This document shows positions 14,841 to 22,262 of a stretch of 27,915 nt of DNA, one piece after another. Origin of the DNA: Eubacteriaceae bacterium UBA4266 (GTDB taxonomy: Bacteria; Bacillota; Clostridia; Eubacteriales; Eubacteriaceae); contig DGWE01000111.1 in assembly GCA_002396065.1 (NCBI GenBank), positions 1-27,915 on the forward strand. The letters run 5' to 3'. The position numbers were made by a program, and so were the translations under genes. Within the stretch, counting starts at the first letter, position 1. Each line of letters begins with the position of its first letter. The notes beneath the pieces were generated by a model that was given only the letters and a program-made list of their open reading frames with translations, had not been told where the DNA came from and searched no databases.

Positions 14841-14923
14841 GTGGAAGTTTTTGTCATCGGCGGTTTTTCCGCCGTCTAAATCGCTGAAAGTGTGGTTTTA
14901 TGCGGATTTAAAACGCCTAAAAA

Positions 14924-14951
14924 TAAAAAAATCCCTCGATTTTCGAGGGAT
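14924..14951 (-). terminator. Terminator of the short-chain dehydrogenase gene
   Basis: A 9-bp stem ATCCCTCGA/TCGAGGGAT (14931-14939, 14943-14951) with a 3-nt loop is followed on the minus strand by a run of T. Confidence 0.85.
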
Positions 14952-14999
14952 GATGTGCAACTCAACCGTAATTTTTTGTCATTGTTTTTGCGTCTGATC

Positions 15000-15935
15000 C
15001 TACAGCCGTCTCAAAAGCTCCCAGAAGTAGAGCAGGACTTCCCGGGGGAGCAGCTTCGAGAAGAACCGGTGGATGGTACAAAAAAGTCCCGGGGTCGAGA
15101 CGGCCATGCCCAGGCGGTTGGTCCGCAGGGAGCGGCGCGCCACCCGGTCCGCCGGGACGCCGAAGGCGAAGTTCTTGATCGCCGGCTTTTCGCCCTTAGC
15201 TTCCGCCGCCTTGGCGATCGGGATGAACTCGGTGTCCCGCATCCAGTAGGGGCAGACCGCCGTCACGCGGATGTGCCGCGGGAGCAGCTCCATGCGCAGC
15301 GCCCGGGTGTAGTGGTAGAGAAAGACCTTGGACGCCGCGTAGACGCCAAAGTGCTGGAGGGGCTGGAAGGCCGCCGTCGAGCAGATTTCGAGGATGCGTC
15401 CGCCCGGGCCCATGAAAGGCAGGGCCGTGACCGTCACGTCCACCGCCGCCCGGTCGTTGACCTCGATCATGTTGTCCGAGTCGGCCAGGGAGAGCTTCGC
15501 GTAGTTGCCGATTTTGCCCAGGCCCGCGCAGTTGATCAGCACCGCCACCTCCACGTCCGATTCACGCAGCGCCGTCTTCAGCGCCGTCAGGCTCTCGGGC
15601 TTCGTCAGGTCGAGCGGGAGCACGTGCGTCCCGCAGCCCAGCTCACCCGCCAAGGCATTCAGCCGATCGGCCCGCCGGGCCACCAGCCAGATTTCGTCGA
15701 GACCGCGTTCGGTGCGGTCCAGCCGCTTGGCGTACTCCCGGCCGAGGCCGCTGGAGGCGCCGGTGATCAGCGCGACGCGCTTCTTGTGTCCTGTCTTGGG
15801 CTTTTTCGCCGCCGCGTAGACGAGCATTTCGATGAGCACGAGGACGATGGCGATGACCGCGAAGAGCACGAAGACCCGCCCGGAAAAGCCGACGCACCAA
15901 TCCACCACGCGATGCAGGGTTTCTAAAAATGACAT
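15000..15935 (-). CDS. Short-chain dehydrogenase with N-terminal membrane anchor
   Basis: 311 residues. One strong membrane helix (about 19-43, GRVFVLFAVIAIVLVLIEML) precedes a classical SDR Rossmann fold. It has TGASSGLG (cofactor loop, about 58-65), LINCAGLGKIGNY (NAG motif), the serine-bearing EICSTAAFQ, and YAASK (catalytic Tyr and Lys). An arginine after the second strand (VARRADRLN) hints at NADP preference. The C-terminal FCTIHRFFSKLLPREVLLYF is hydrophobic and may touch the membrane. Similar anchored SDRs act on lipids or steroids, but the substrate cannot be read from sequence. Single gene with its own terminator. Confidence 0.88.
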   Translation of the reverse strand: MSFLETLHRVVDWCVGFSGRVFVLFAVIAIVLVLIEMLVYAAAKKPKTGHKKRVALITGASSGLGREYAKRLDRTERGLDEIWLVARRADRLNALAGELGCGTHVLPLDLTKPESLTALKTALRESDVEVAVLINCAGLGKIGNYAKLSLADSDNMIEVNDRAAVDVTVTALPFMGPGGRILEICSTAAFQPLQHFGVYAASKVFLYHYTRALRMELLPRHIRVTAVCPYWMRDTEFIPIAKAAEAKGEKPAIKNFAFGVPADRVARRSLRTNRLGMAVSTPGLFCTIHRFFSKLLPREVLLYFWELLRRL

Positions 15936-16078
15936 AAGCCGCCTTCTTTCGATTTGAAATTCAATTTACAATATAATTTACAATCTGCGTACCATTTTGA
16001 TTTATTGACCTTAACCTATGATACCACATTTTCTCATCATTTTAACCCGTCATCGGGCTGAAAATTTTGCAGGCCATA

Positions 16079-16096
16079 TATGAAACTTTATTCATC
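16079..16096. promoter_or_regulatory. ArsR/SmtB-like dyad, copy 1
   Basis: ATGAA-N6-TTCAT dyad (ATGAAACTTTATTCAT, within 16079-16096) lies immediately upstream of the -35 box at 16100. The same dyad recurs at 16181-16196. ATGAA/TTCAT-type dyads are typical ArsR/SmtB/CzrA operators. Confidence 0.5.
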
Positions 16097-16099
16097 TGT

Positions 16100-16128
16100 T
16101 TGCAAATCGATGTAAACCGTGTTACGAT
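16100..16128 (+). promoter_or_regulatory. Promoter of the metal exporter gene
   Basis: TTGCAA (16100-16105), a 17-bp spacer, TACGAT (16123-16128). The transcript would carry a leader of about 185 nt that includes the second dyad. The rest of the gap 15936-16320 holds AT-rich upstream DNA of the dehydrogenase gene and no gene that I can see. Confidence 0.55.
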
Positions 16129-16180
16129 GAGGGACAGCCCACAAAACACCATGCAAAACCGTAACGCGGTAGTTCATGAT

Positions 16181-16196
16181 ATGAAAATTTATTCAT
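16181..16196. promoter_or_regulatory. ArsR/SmtB-like dyad, copy 2
   Basis: ATGAAAATTTATTCAT, the same ATGAA-N6-TTCAT layout as copy 1 and about 100 bp from it, inside the predicted leader. Flanking bases also agree (AT before, CT after), so this is a 20-bp repeated site. Confidence 0.5.
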
Positions 16197-16320
16197 CTTT
16201 TGGTCATTAATGCGGTGCTGAAACATCCAGACTGAAAACAGATCAGCCTTATCTATACACGTTATAGTCAGGCGGCGATCAATTCAAATCATCATGAATC
16301 ATTAATAGAAAGGAAACGCC

Positions 16321-17205
16321 ATGCTTCACACTTTTTTAGACATCCTCAGTGACGCGGCGGTCGACACCGTCAAGCTCATCCCCTTCCTCTTCGTGACCTA
16401 TTGGATCATGGAGTATTTCGAGGGCAAGGCCGCGAGCCACTCGACACGGCTGCTGCTTCGGGTCGGGCCCTTTGGGCCGGCGGCCGGCGCGGCGGTCGGG
16501 GTCATCCCCCAGTGCGGCTTCTCCGCTGCGGCCGCGAGCCTCTACGCCGGCGGGCTCATCTCCACCGGGACGCTGCTCTCGGTGTTCCTGTCGACGTCGG
16601 ACGAAATGCTGCCGATCTTTCTGTCGGAGCACGTCGCCGCCGGGACCCTCGGCCGGGTGCTCCTCGCCAAGGCCGTCATCGGCGTGCTCACCGGGATGGC
16701 CGTCGACGGGGTGCTGCGGCTGCGCCGCTACGGCGACGACAAGCACATCCACGACCTGTGCGACAACGAGCACTGCGGCTGCGAGGACGAGGCCGAACCC
16801 GCGGGGCTGCGCGCCGTGACCCGCTCGGCGCTGGTCCACACGCTGAACATCACCGCCTTCGTCTTCGCGATTTCCCTCGTTCTCGGCGCGCTGATCGACT
16901 GGGCCGGGGTCGGCACCATCGAAAGCGTCCTGACCGACCGCCCCGTCGTCGGCGTCTGCCTGTCGGCGCTGATCGGCCTGATCCCCAACTGCGCCGCCTC
17001 GGTCACCATCACCCAGCTCTACCTGTCGCGCATGCTGACCGCCGGGCAGATGATGGCCGGGCTGCTCGTCGGCGCCGGCGTCGGGCTGCTCGTCCTCTTC
17101 CGCACCAGCCGCCACTGGAAGGAAAATTTGAAATTCACCGTGCTGCTCTACGTCAGCGGCGTCGCGTGGGGGCTGTTGTTTGAGCTTTTACATTTGTCGT
17201 TCTGA
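16321..17205 (+). CDS. ArsP_2-type heavy-metal efflux permease (PF11449-like)
   Basis: 294 residues, an inner-membrane protein with about eight to ten hydrophobic helices. Paired motifs PQCGFSAAAASLYAGGLISTGTLL (about 65-88) and PNCAASVTITQLYLSRMLTAG (about 222-242) mark the inverted-repeat core of the putative 10-TM heavy-metal exporter family, often annotated as arsenic efflux or putative manganese transporter. Between the halves lies a soluble His/Cys/Asp-rich loop (DDKHIHDLCDNEHCGCEDE, about 139-157) able to bind metal. AAAGGAAA lies before the ATG. Two ArsR-like dyads in the promoter region support metal-responsive expression. The exact metal is unknown. Confidence 0.8.
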   Translation: MLHTFLDILSDAAVDTVKLIPFLFVTYWIMEYFEGKAASHSTRLLLRVGPFGPAAGAAVGVIPQCGFSAAAASLYAGGLISTGTLLSVFLSTSDEMLPIFLSEHVAAGTLGRVLLAKAVIGVLTGMAVDGVLRLRRYGDDKHIHDLCDNEHCGCEDEAEPAGLRAVTRSALVHTLNITAFVFAISLVLGALIDWAGVGTIESVLTDRPVVGVCLSALIGLIPNCAASVTITQLYLSRMLTAGQMMAGLLVGAGVGLLVLFRTSRHWKENLKFTVLLYVSGVAWGLLFELLHLSF

Positions 17206-17216
17206 TTAAACAAAAA

Positions 17217-17250
17217 TAGAGCCTAATCGTTGAGTTAGGCTCTACTTTTA
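17217..17250 (+). terminator. Terminator of the metal exporter gene
   Basis: A 10-bp stem TAGAGCCTAA/TTAGGCTCTA (17217-17226, 17235-17244) followed by CTTTTAT. Confidence 0.8.
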
Positions 17251-17332
17251 TACGCATTAATTCTTATACCGAGAGTATATAATTCAAATAATTGCTATAA
17301 GCAATAGATTGTCTTAAATAATATAGTTAATA

Positions 17333-18253
17333 CTACTTGCGCGGACCTAAAAATTTATCACCATTCAAATGTATCATATGATCCGGCTCATCTGAAAGCC
17401 AAACTTCCGTTTCCCATGCCAAATCAGTGCTAAATTTTTTATATGTAACAATATCAGGAAAAGCTGTAATAAAAATTTTCCCAGCTGTGACATTTTTTGT
17501 CATATTCTGAATTTCAATGATTCGTTGCGGACTCATTGGGCCGACACTTGTAACTGCCTCAACAAAATATATCCAGTTTTTATCAGCCCTATATAACACG
17601 ACATCAGGCATTTTATCGTGTAACGTGATTTCAAAACCTAATTTTTGTAGTTCATTATCATTCTTGATAAGATCCTTTTTTATTGTATCGCCAATGTATA
17701 AACATTCGCATCCGGGTGCAAATCGCGGTGCAAATTCTTCTATAATTGCTCGCTGTAATTCATTATGTTTTCCAGGACTAAATTGCAACTCTTGATTGTT
17801 GATTGATATCGGTAGCATTTTCATTTTCTTTTTACTAGTATATTTTTCAACTAAAGAACCATAATGTGAATGAAAATGTTTTAATGTATCTTGCCAATCA
17901 GATGTTTTGTATGTGTGTATCAATTCTAACGCTTCTGGTGTTATGCGATAGCTGTAATTTGGACTATTTGTCGCTTTCCCATTATCTTCAATTAGCGCTG
18001 CCTCACGGAATTGATGAATGCAATTCTTTCGAATTGTTTCACGCGTATTTTCAGCATAATCTCTATAATAATTATTACGAATAAACTCTAATATATCATG
18101 AATATGAATCCAATTATTTTTTGCATTACGCCAATCACTATTCGGCCTCAGGTCTGATAGTGATAAAAATGTATATGCTGCAATATCTGTTTGTTGCTGT
18201 TCAGGCATTCCAAATTCTTTTAAAAAGTCTTTTGCTTCATCTAATTTAATCAT
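17333..18253 (-). CDS. BsuBI/PstI family restriction endonuclease
   Basis: 306 residues, close to PstI and BsuBI in length. The N-terminal half (about 1-140) is helical with a winged-helix look. The C-terminal half carries the BsuBI/PstI catalytic region: CLYIGDTIKKDLI, HDKMPDVVLYRADKNWIYFV (PD motif) and EAVTSVGPMSPQRI with the acidic residue and the family-typical continuation. The family cuts CTGCAG; this specificity is inferred. AGAGG lies before the ATG, and the start overlaps the end of the methylase gene by 8 nt, so it is read after the methylase. AT-rich, unlike its neighbours, a sign of transfer. Confidence 0.92.
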   Translation of the reverse strand: MIKLDEAKDFLKEFGMPEQQQTDIAAYTFLSLSDLRPNSDWRNAKNNWIHIHDILEFIRNNYYRDYAENTRETIRKNCIHQFREAALIEDNGKATNSPNYSYRITPEALELIHTYKTSDWQDTLKHFHSHYGSLVEKYTSKKKMKMLPISINNQELQFSPGKHNELQRAIIEEFAPRFAPGCECLYIGDTIKKDLIKNDNELQKLGFEITLHDKMPDVVLYRADKNWIYFVEAVTSVGPMSPQRIIEIQNMTKNVTAGKIFITAFPDIVTYKKFSTDLAWETEVWLSDEPDHMIHLNGDKFLGPRK

Positions 18254-19745
18254 TATAAGAAACCTCTTTAATTATTTCATCACAATTTGTTGTTGATAAA
18301 TCATCAGTTTTTATCAGTTTTTCCCCCATTTCAATAATATCAGAAACAGGTGGAACCGGAATGTTATTTATTTCAGTACTGTTTACTTGTGTACTACCAT
18401 TTAATATACGGTAATACATATCAAACAGTGTCGAATTCAGCAATGCATATATTCCGTAAGTCAAAGGCAACGTTAGTTCACTACCATCGACAGTATCAAC
18501 ATAATTAATTTTATTTTGTGTTCCTATAAACTCATATTCAGGATAATCAATTGCAAGGTATATTCCACATTGTAAACGTCGCCGTTCTTCCTTTGATGTA
18601 AAGCGTTTGCAAAAGACATAATTCTTATTTTTCTGTATTAATCCCGGAATAGTATCAACAATCCAATCATATTCTTTCCCAGACGAGTTATGATAAACAC
18701 GTCCCTTGCGAATATGCTGACTGTAAAAAAGTGGTATAATGTGCTCTCCTGGCTCTTTTCGTAATTTATCCCTTTGTCTAAAATCAACGACAATTCCTGT
18801 TCTCATTCGAAAACCTTCATCCGGAAAAGTTTTATTATATTTATTAATCAACTGAATTGTTTGAACATCCTCTTGAGAAGTTGGAAGATAAACATACAAA
18901 TTCTGCCCTGAAACAACATCTGTATAGGGAACGGAAATACTTGTCAAGTTTTGAAAATCATCGTTTGTTTGGCTGGATGTTATTATCACATTCTCTGGAG
19001 CAACAGTACTTTTTCTAACCTTGACAATAATCGTTTCTTGCAGAACCTGTTCCTGATTAAAAACCTTATCGCGACTAACAAACAAATGAATTTGTTCCAG
19101 CTTTCCAACGTTCAAAAAATAACGACGGAAAGCCTTGAAGTATTCTCCTGAAGTCCAACTGCGCGGGATAATATATACCATTTCACAATTGTCTTTTAAA
19201 TTAAAAATTGACATTGAAGCAAATAAAAAATATAAATTCGGTGCCCCATGTACAACCGATGGAAGCGCAAGTGCAGCGGGATTGTCCCGTAAGATACGTA
19301 AATATGGTGGATTTCCAATCACCAAATCATATTTTGGTGGATTCTCTGATGCAAGCAAAGTCCCTTCAAAATCTGCAGATTGTGCAATAATGTAATCATC
19401 CTCAATTAAAGTATATTCCAGTTTGATTTTTGAATTGCTTCTGATATATTCTAGATTCTTTTTTAACACAGGAATTACATCCGGATCATTTTCATAGCAG
19501 GTTAGGTGAATTGACTGTACTGCGGTCTCTGCCGTAATTCGATCTATTAAGGCTGCAGACAAAATTGCAGTTCCTGCACCAGGATCAAGGATTTCAAGAG
19601 ATTGTGCAATATTAGACAAATCAAAAAGTTTCGCCATAAATACCGCTGTTTCTTTTGAAGTAAAAAATTGGCCCTTCTTCTTTCTTTTTGTCTTTGGCAT
19701 TTCTTCAAGAAATTCCGCTGTATGCAAAATTACAGTATCAAGCAT
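18246..19745 (-). CDS. BsuBI/PstI-type adenine-specific DNA methyltransferase
   Basis: 499 residues from the ATG at 19745, which has AAAGGAG 8 nt upstream; a longer in-frame reading to 19820 runs into the promoter and lacks such a site. The length matches M.BsuBI and M.PstI (about 500). Motif X/start is KKKGQFFTSKETAVFMA, motif I is DPGAGTAILSAAL (54-66), motif IV is NPPY (145-148). The C-terminal half would be the target recognition domain. It protects host CTGCAG sites by N6-adenine methylation (specificity inferred). Several unprotected-looking CTGCAG sequences occur in this window, for example near 5680, 20992, 21226 and 25452, so methylation would be needed. Confidence 0.92.
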   Translation of the reverse strand: MLDTVILHTAEFLEEMPKTKRKKKGQFFTSKETAVFMAKLFDLSNIAQSLEILDPGAGTAILSAALIDRITAETAVQSIHLTCYENDPDVIPVLKKNLEYIRSNSKIKLEYTLIEDDYIIAQSADFEGTLLASENPPKYDLVIGNPPYLRILRDNPAALALPSVVHGAPNLYFLFASMSIFNLKDNCEMVYIIPRSWTSGEYFKAFRRYFLNVGKLEQIHLFVSRDKVFNQEQVLQETIIVKVRKSTVAPENVIITSSQTNDDFQNLTSISVPYTDVVSGQNLYVYLPTSQEDVQTIQLINKYNKTFPDEGFRMRTGIVVDFRQRDKLRKEPGEHIIPLFYSQHIRKGRVYHNSSGKEYDWIVDTIPGLIQKNKNYVFCKRFTSKEERRRLQCGIYLAIDYPEYEFIGTQNKINYVDTVDGSELTLPLTYGIYALLNSTLFDMYYRILNGSTQVNSTEINNIPVPPVSDIIEMGEKLIKTDDLSTTNCDEIIKEVSYND

Positions 19746-19791
19746 TAATGAAACTCCTTTGCTGCTATCTTGGCGTAACCAGTAATAAAAT

Positions 19792-19829
19792 ATGATATCA
19801 GTAGTGGCAGATTTTAGCAAGATATCAGT
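19792..19829 (-). promoter_or_regulatory. Promoter of the restriction-modification operon with duplicated GATATCAGT
   Basis: On the minus strand TTGCTA (19815-19820), 17-bp spacer, TATCAT (19792-19797) with an extended TGA. On the plus strand the 9-mer GATATCAGT occurs at 19794-19802, over the -10 box, and again at 19821-19829, just outside the -35 box. Confidence 0.6.
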
Positions 19830-19933
19830 GTCACTTATCGCGAAATAAGAGGTGAAAGACTATATTTTTCATAATAAATCTAAAAAAATAATCGCGGATA
19901 GTTTTATTTTTGACTCTTACTTTATACTTTTCA

Positions 19934-20045
19934 CGCGAATCCCCGCTCACCGCTGAATGATAAGATATAAGCTGTGTGCTTGGCTTGAGCTCGTGATCCC
20001 CTCCCTGCGCGTCAGCGCGGCAGGCCCCGGCTTAAGCCGGGGAGG
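19934..20045. repeat. Intergenic repeat copy A, ending in twin hairpin i
   Basis: It begins CGCGAATCCCCGCTC (19934-19948), continues through a GATATAAGCTGTGTGCTTGG-like part and ends with two hairpins: GCGC/GCGC at 20007-20018 and CCCCGGCTTAAGCCGGGG at 20025-20042. It aligns along its length with copy B at 20420-20525. No gene is present from 19830 to 20664. Confidence 0.75.
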
Positions 20046-20096
20046 GAATCTCATCTCCTATGCTATCCTCTCTTCTCTTCTCATATCCTATGTGAA

Positions 20097-20134
20097 TTTT
20101 CCGGCGGAAAAATGCATTTTCCCGGCGGAAAAAT
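20097..20134. repeat. Two tandem TTTTCC(C)GGCGGAAAAAT dyads
   Basis: Copies at 20097-20113 and 20117-20134, each self-complementary in its core (TTTTCC/GGAAAA). A pyrimidine-rich tract precedes them (20054-20090). Confidence 0.8.
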
Positions 20135-20155
20135 CGGTTTATCCTATATTTTGTT

Positions 20156-20197
20156 AAAAAAATAGAGACACACGTTTCGATTGAAACATGTGCCTCT
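20156..20197 (-). terminator. Strong minus-strand terminator
   Basis: A 15-bp stem with two G-U pairs in minus-strand RNA (20164-20178 with 20183-20197), 4-nt loop, followed on the minus strand by a T-rich tract. No gene ends directly at it; the nearest upstream minus-strand gene is the ATPase gene, which has its own terminator. Confidence 0.75.
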
Positions 20198-20353
20198 CGG
20201 TCCGTACTTAGAAATAACATTTTTTAATGGTGTTTTTTATGGACACATTGCTGACGGACCTCATCAGACTACGCTACTATTATAGCGTATTTCCATCTCA
20301 AATGAAAGGCATTTGGGGTGTGACGCTGAAACGCCCATAATACGGGCCTTTCG

Positions 20354-20434
20354 CGCAAATCCCCGTTCATTTATCCCCGAATCCTACGCAAATCCCCGCT
20401 CGTCTACCCCGAAATTCTACGCAAATCCCCGTTC
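20354..20434. repeat. Tandem array with 33-nt period
   Basis: CGCAAATCCCCG(T/C)TC at 20354-20368, 20387-20401 and 20420-20434, exactly 33 nt apart. The spacers share an ACCCCGAAATTCTA-like end. A fourth, diverged copy is at 19934. Confidence 0.9.
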
Positions 20435-20525
20435 GCCGTCGAATTATAGGATATAAATTGTGTGTTTGGCGTCGAGTTTGGGATTGCCTTGCGGCGCGTC
20501 AGCGCCTGAAATGCCGCGAAGCGGC
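20420..20525. repeat. Intergenic repeat copy B, ending in twin hairpin ii
   Basis: Matches copy A (19934-20045) through the AATCCCCG, GATATAA, TGTGTG and TTGG blocks. It ends with hairpins GGCGC/GCGCC (20493-20506) and GCCGC/GCGGC (20513-20525). Confidence 0.75.
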
Positions 20526-20540
20526 ACAACAATTTTGTCA

Positions 20541-20612
20541 TTTTCGATTATGCGCAGGGTTAGTGTACCCACTAACTCCCATTATGCACAGGTATATATT
20601 ATCTTTCCCATT
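20541..20612. repeat. ATTATGCGCAGG repeat block, left copy
   Basis: ATTATGCGCAGG at 20547 and ATTATGCACAGG at 20581, 34 nt apart, with GTTAGTG/CACTAAC arms between them. The block continues into a terminator hairpin. A second copy, about 1.56 kb away in the same orientation, lies at 22103-22208 on the other side of the ATPase gene. Confidence 0.85.
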
Positions 20613-20613
20613 T

Positions 20614-20642
20614 AAAAAACGCCCGACTTTTCAGTCAGGCGT
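20614..20642 (-). terminator. Terminator of the ATPase gene
   Basis: A 10-bp stem with one G-U in minus-strand RNA (20619-20628 with 20633-20642), loop TTTC on the plus strand, followed on the minus strand by six T. It is 22 bp after the ATPase stop. Confidence 0.85.
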
Positions 20643-20664
20643 CATTTTGCAATTGGCCAAGAAT

Positions 20665-22023
20665 TTAGAGCATCATCGTCATATACGGCGGAATGCAGAT
20701 GATCCCATCCCGAATCATCAGGTTTCTCGGGTGAATGATGTAGCTTTCGCCGATGCGCGCCCGATACTTCTCATTAAACGCCGTCAGCGACTTCGTGCTG
20801 TAGCGCTTTCCAGATTTGACCTCGATCGGGTACATCTTGTATTTCAGCTTGCTGTTGTTGGAAATGAGAAAATCAATTTCCATGTCGTTGCGGTGCTGCT
20901 TTTCGTTGTAATGCGTGTAAAAATACAATTTGTGCCCGCTGGCGACGAGCATCTGTGCGATCGCATTTTCATAAAGCATGCCCTCGTTGATCTGCAGCCG
21001 GCCCGCCAGAATCTGTTTGTAAACCTCGTCCTCAAGCAATTCGCGTTCATCAAAGGCGTGACTGACGAGCAGCCCCGTGTCGGCCATATAGCACTTGACG
21101 TAGCTGCGCGTCTCATTAAGGGACAGCCCGACGTTGGGGTCGTTGCACAAAAAGCATTCGTTGGTGATCATCGAGTCCGACAGCCAGAAAAACGTCTCCT
21201 CGTACTGATCCGCGGAGCTGCTGCCCTGCAGATCTTTAAAAACGATCCGCTTCTCATGCTGGGAGAGAAACCCGGGAATCTGGTCGAAAATCGCCAGCAC
21301 CTTGCTGCGGTACCGCGCGTTGATTTTCATAATATCCTCGCGGTAAAGCTCCAGAATATCCCGCTTTTCCCGATCTGCCTCTGTAAAATTCTTCTGATTT
21401 TCAATGAACGCCACCACCGGCCTCGGCATGCCGCCCACCAGCATGTATTGATGAAAGAGCAGCATGGCCCGGTTGTGCAGACTGCGCTCCAGAGGCTGTC
21501 TTTTCTCAAAGCAATCCCTGATGTAGCCGAGCAGCATCTCCTCGCCCAGCGCCGCGCCAAACTCCTCGAAATCCAGCGGATACATGCGGATGTGCCGTTC
21601 CTCCGACGGGATGACAATATCCTTCACATTCTCTTTAATCGAAATCAGCGAGCCCGTTTCAAGGTAGTCGTACCGCCCGTCCGCCACCAGATATTTGACC
21701 GCCGCCCTCGCCTGAGGAAACATCTGGACCTCGTCGAAAATGATCAGCGAATTGCCCGGCACCAGCTGAACCCCAAAGTGCACCTGCAGCATCATAAAGA
21801 ATGTATCCAAATCATTTAAATAATTTTCAAAATAGCCTTCGACTTCCTTGTCTTTTTTGGCAAAATCGATCAGGATGTAGCTCTCGTACTCGTTCTGCCC
21901 GAAGGCCTCGCAGATGGTCGACTTGCCGATCCGTCGAGCGCCCTCGACCAAAAGCGCCTTTTTCCCGTGGCTCTCCGCCTTCCACTTCAAAAAATCATCG
22001 TAGATCTTTCGCTTCAGTCTCAT
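20665..22023 (-). CDS. AAA ATPase with DUF4143 domain
   Basis: 452 residues. The AAA_14 domain has Walker A GARRIGKST (28-36) and Walker B SLIIFDEVQMFP (about 92-103), then ETGSLIS, the sensor-like region. A DUF4143 domain follows (about 205-420), with MADTGLL and NEGMLYENAIAQMLVASG. It ends in a PD-(D/E)xK-like core, MEIDFLISN and YPIEVKSGK (about 372-399). The family is common and scattered in bacteria and archaea; some members sit with toxin-antitoxin or defence genes, and the function is unknown. It lies alone between two copies of a direct repeat, suggesting a mobile cargo. No strong ribosome binding site; GGGGGGAAGG lies just upstream. Confidence 0.88.
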   Translation of the reverse strand: MRLKRKIYDDFLKWKAESHGKKALLVEGARRIGKSTICEAFGQNEYESYILIDFAKKDKEVEGYFENYLNDLDTFFMMLQVHFGVQLVPGNSLIIFDEVQMFPQARAAVKYLVADGRYDYLETGSLISIKENVKDIVIPSEERHIRMYPLDFEEFGAALGEEMLLGYIRDCFEKRQPLERSLHNRAMLLFHQYMLVGGMPRPVVAFIENQKNFTEADREKRDILELYREDIMKINARYRSKVLAIFDQIPGFLSQHEKRIVFKDLQGSSSADQYEETFFWLSDSMITNECFLCNDPNVGLSLNETRSYVKCYMADTGLLVSHAFDERELLEDEVYKQILAGRLQINEGMLYENAIAQMLVASGHKLYFYTHYNEKQHRNDMEIDFLISNNSKLKYKMYPIEVKSGKRYSTKSLTAFNEKYRARIGESYIIHPRNLMIRDGIICIPPYMTMML

Positions 22024-22102
22024 AGCCTTCCCCCCTGAGCCGCGTCCATTTGTACCGCTTCACTTAAAATATCATGTCTGTGATAAGCCCATTATATCAG
22101 CC

Positions 22103-22208
22103 TTTCCGATTATGCGCAAGGTTAGCACACCCACTAACTCCCATTATGCGCAGGTATGGATCACCCCTAAACTCCCATTATGCGCAGGTTTATATTATCT
22201 TTCCCATT
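22103..22208. repeat. ATTATGCGCAGG repeat block, right copy
   Basis: ATTATGCGCAAG at 22109, and ATTATGCGCAGG at 22143 and 22177, each 34 nt apart. Its left and right ends match the block at 20541-20612; the middle unit is an extra duplication. It also runs directly into a terminator hairpin nearly identical to that at 20619-20642. Confidence 0.85.
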
Positions 22209-22237
22209 AAAAAACGCCCGACTTTTCAGTCGGGCGT
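22209..22237 (-). terminator. Terminator of thrS
   Basis: A perfect 10-bp stem ACGCCCGACT/AGTCGGGCGT (22214-22223, 22228-22237) followed on the minus strand by six T. Confidence 0.88.
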
Positions 22238-22262
22238 CATTTATTTATTTATATCGTGAAAC

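Noticed and set aside
16129-16320. yybP-ykoY manganese riboswitch before the exporter
   Set aside because: The conserved GGGGAGUAG-type segment and paired loops are not visible.
20032-20220. 62-residue minus-strand protein
   Set aside because: It is a translation of the tandem dyads and a terminator stem (FFRRENAFFRRK pattern), with no ribosome binding site.
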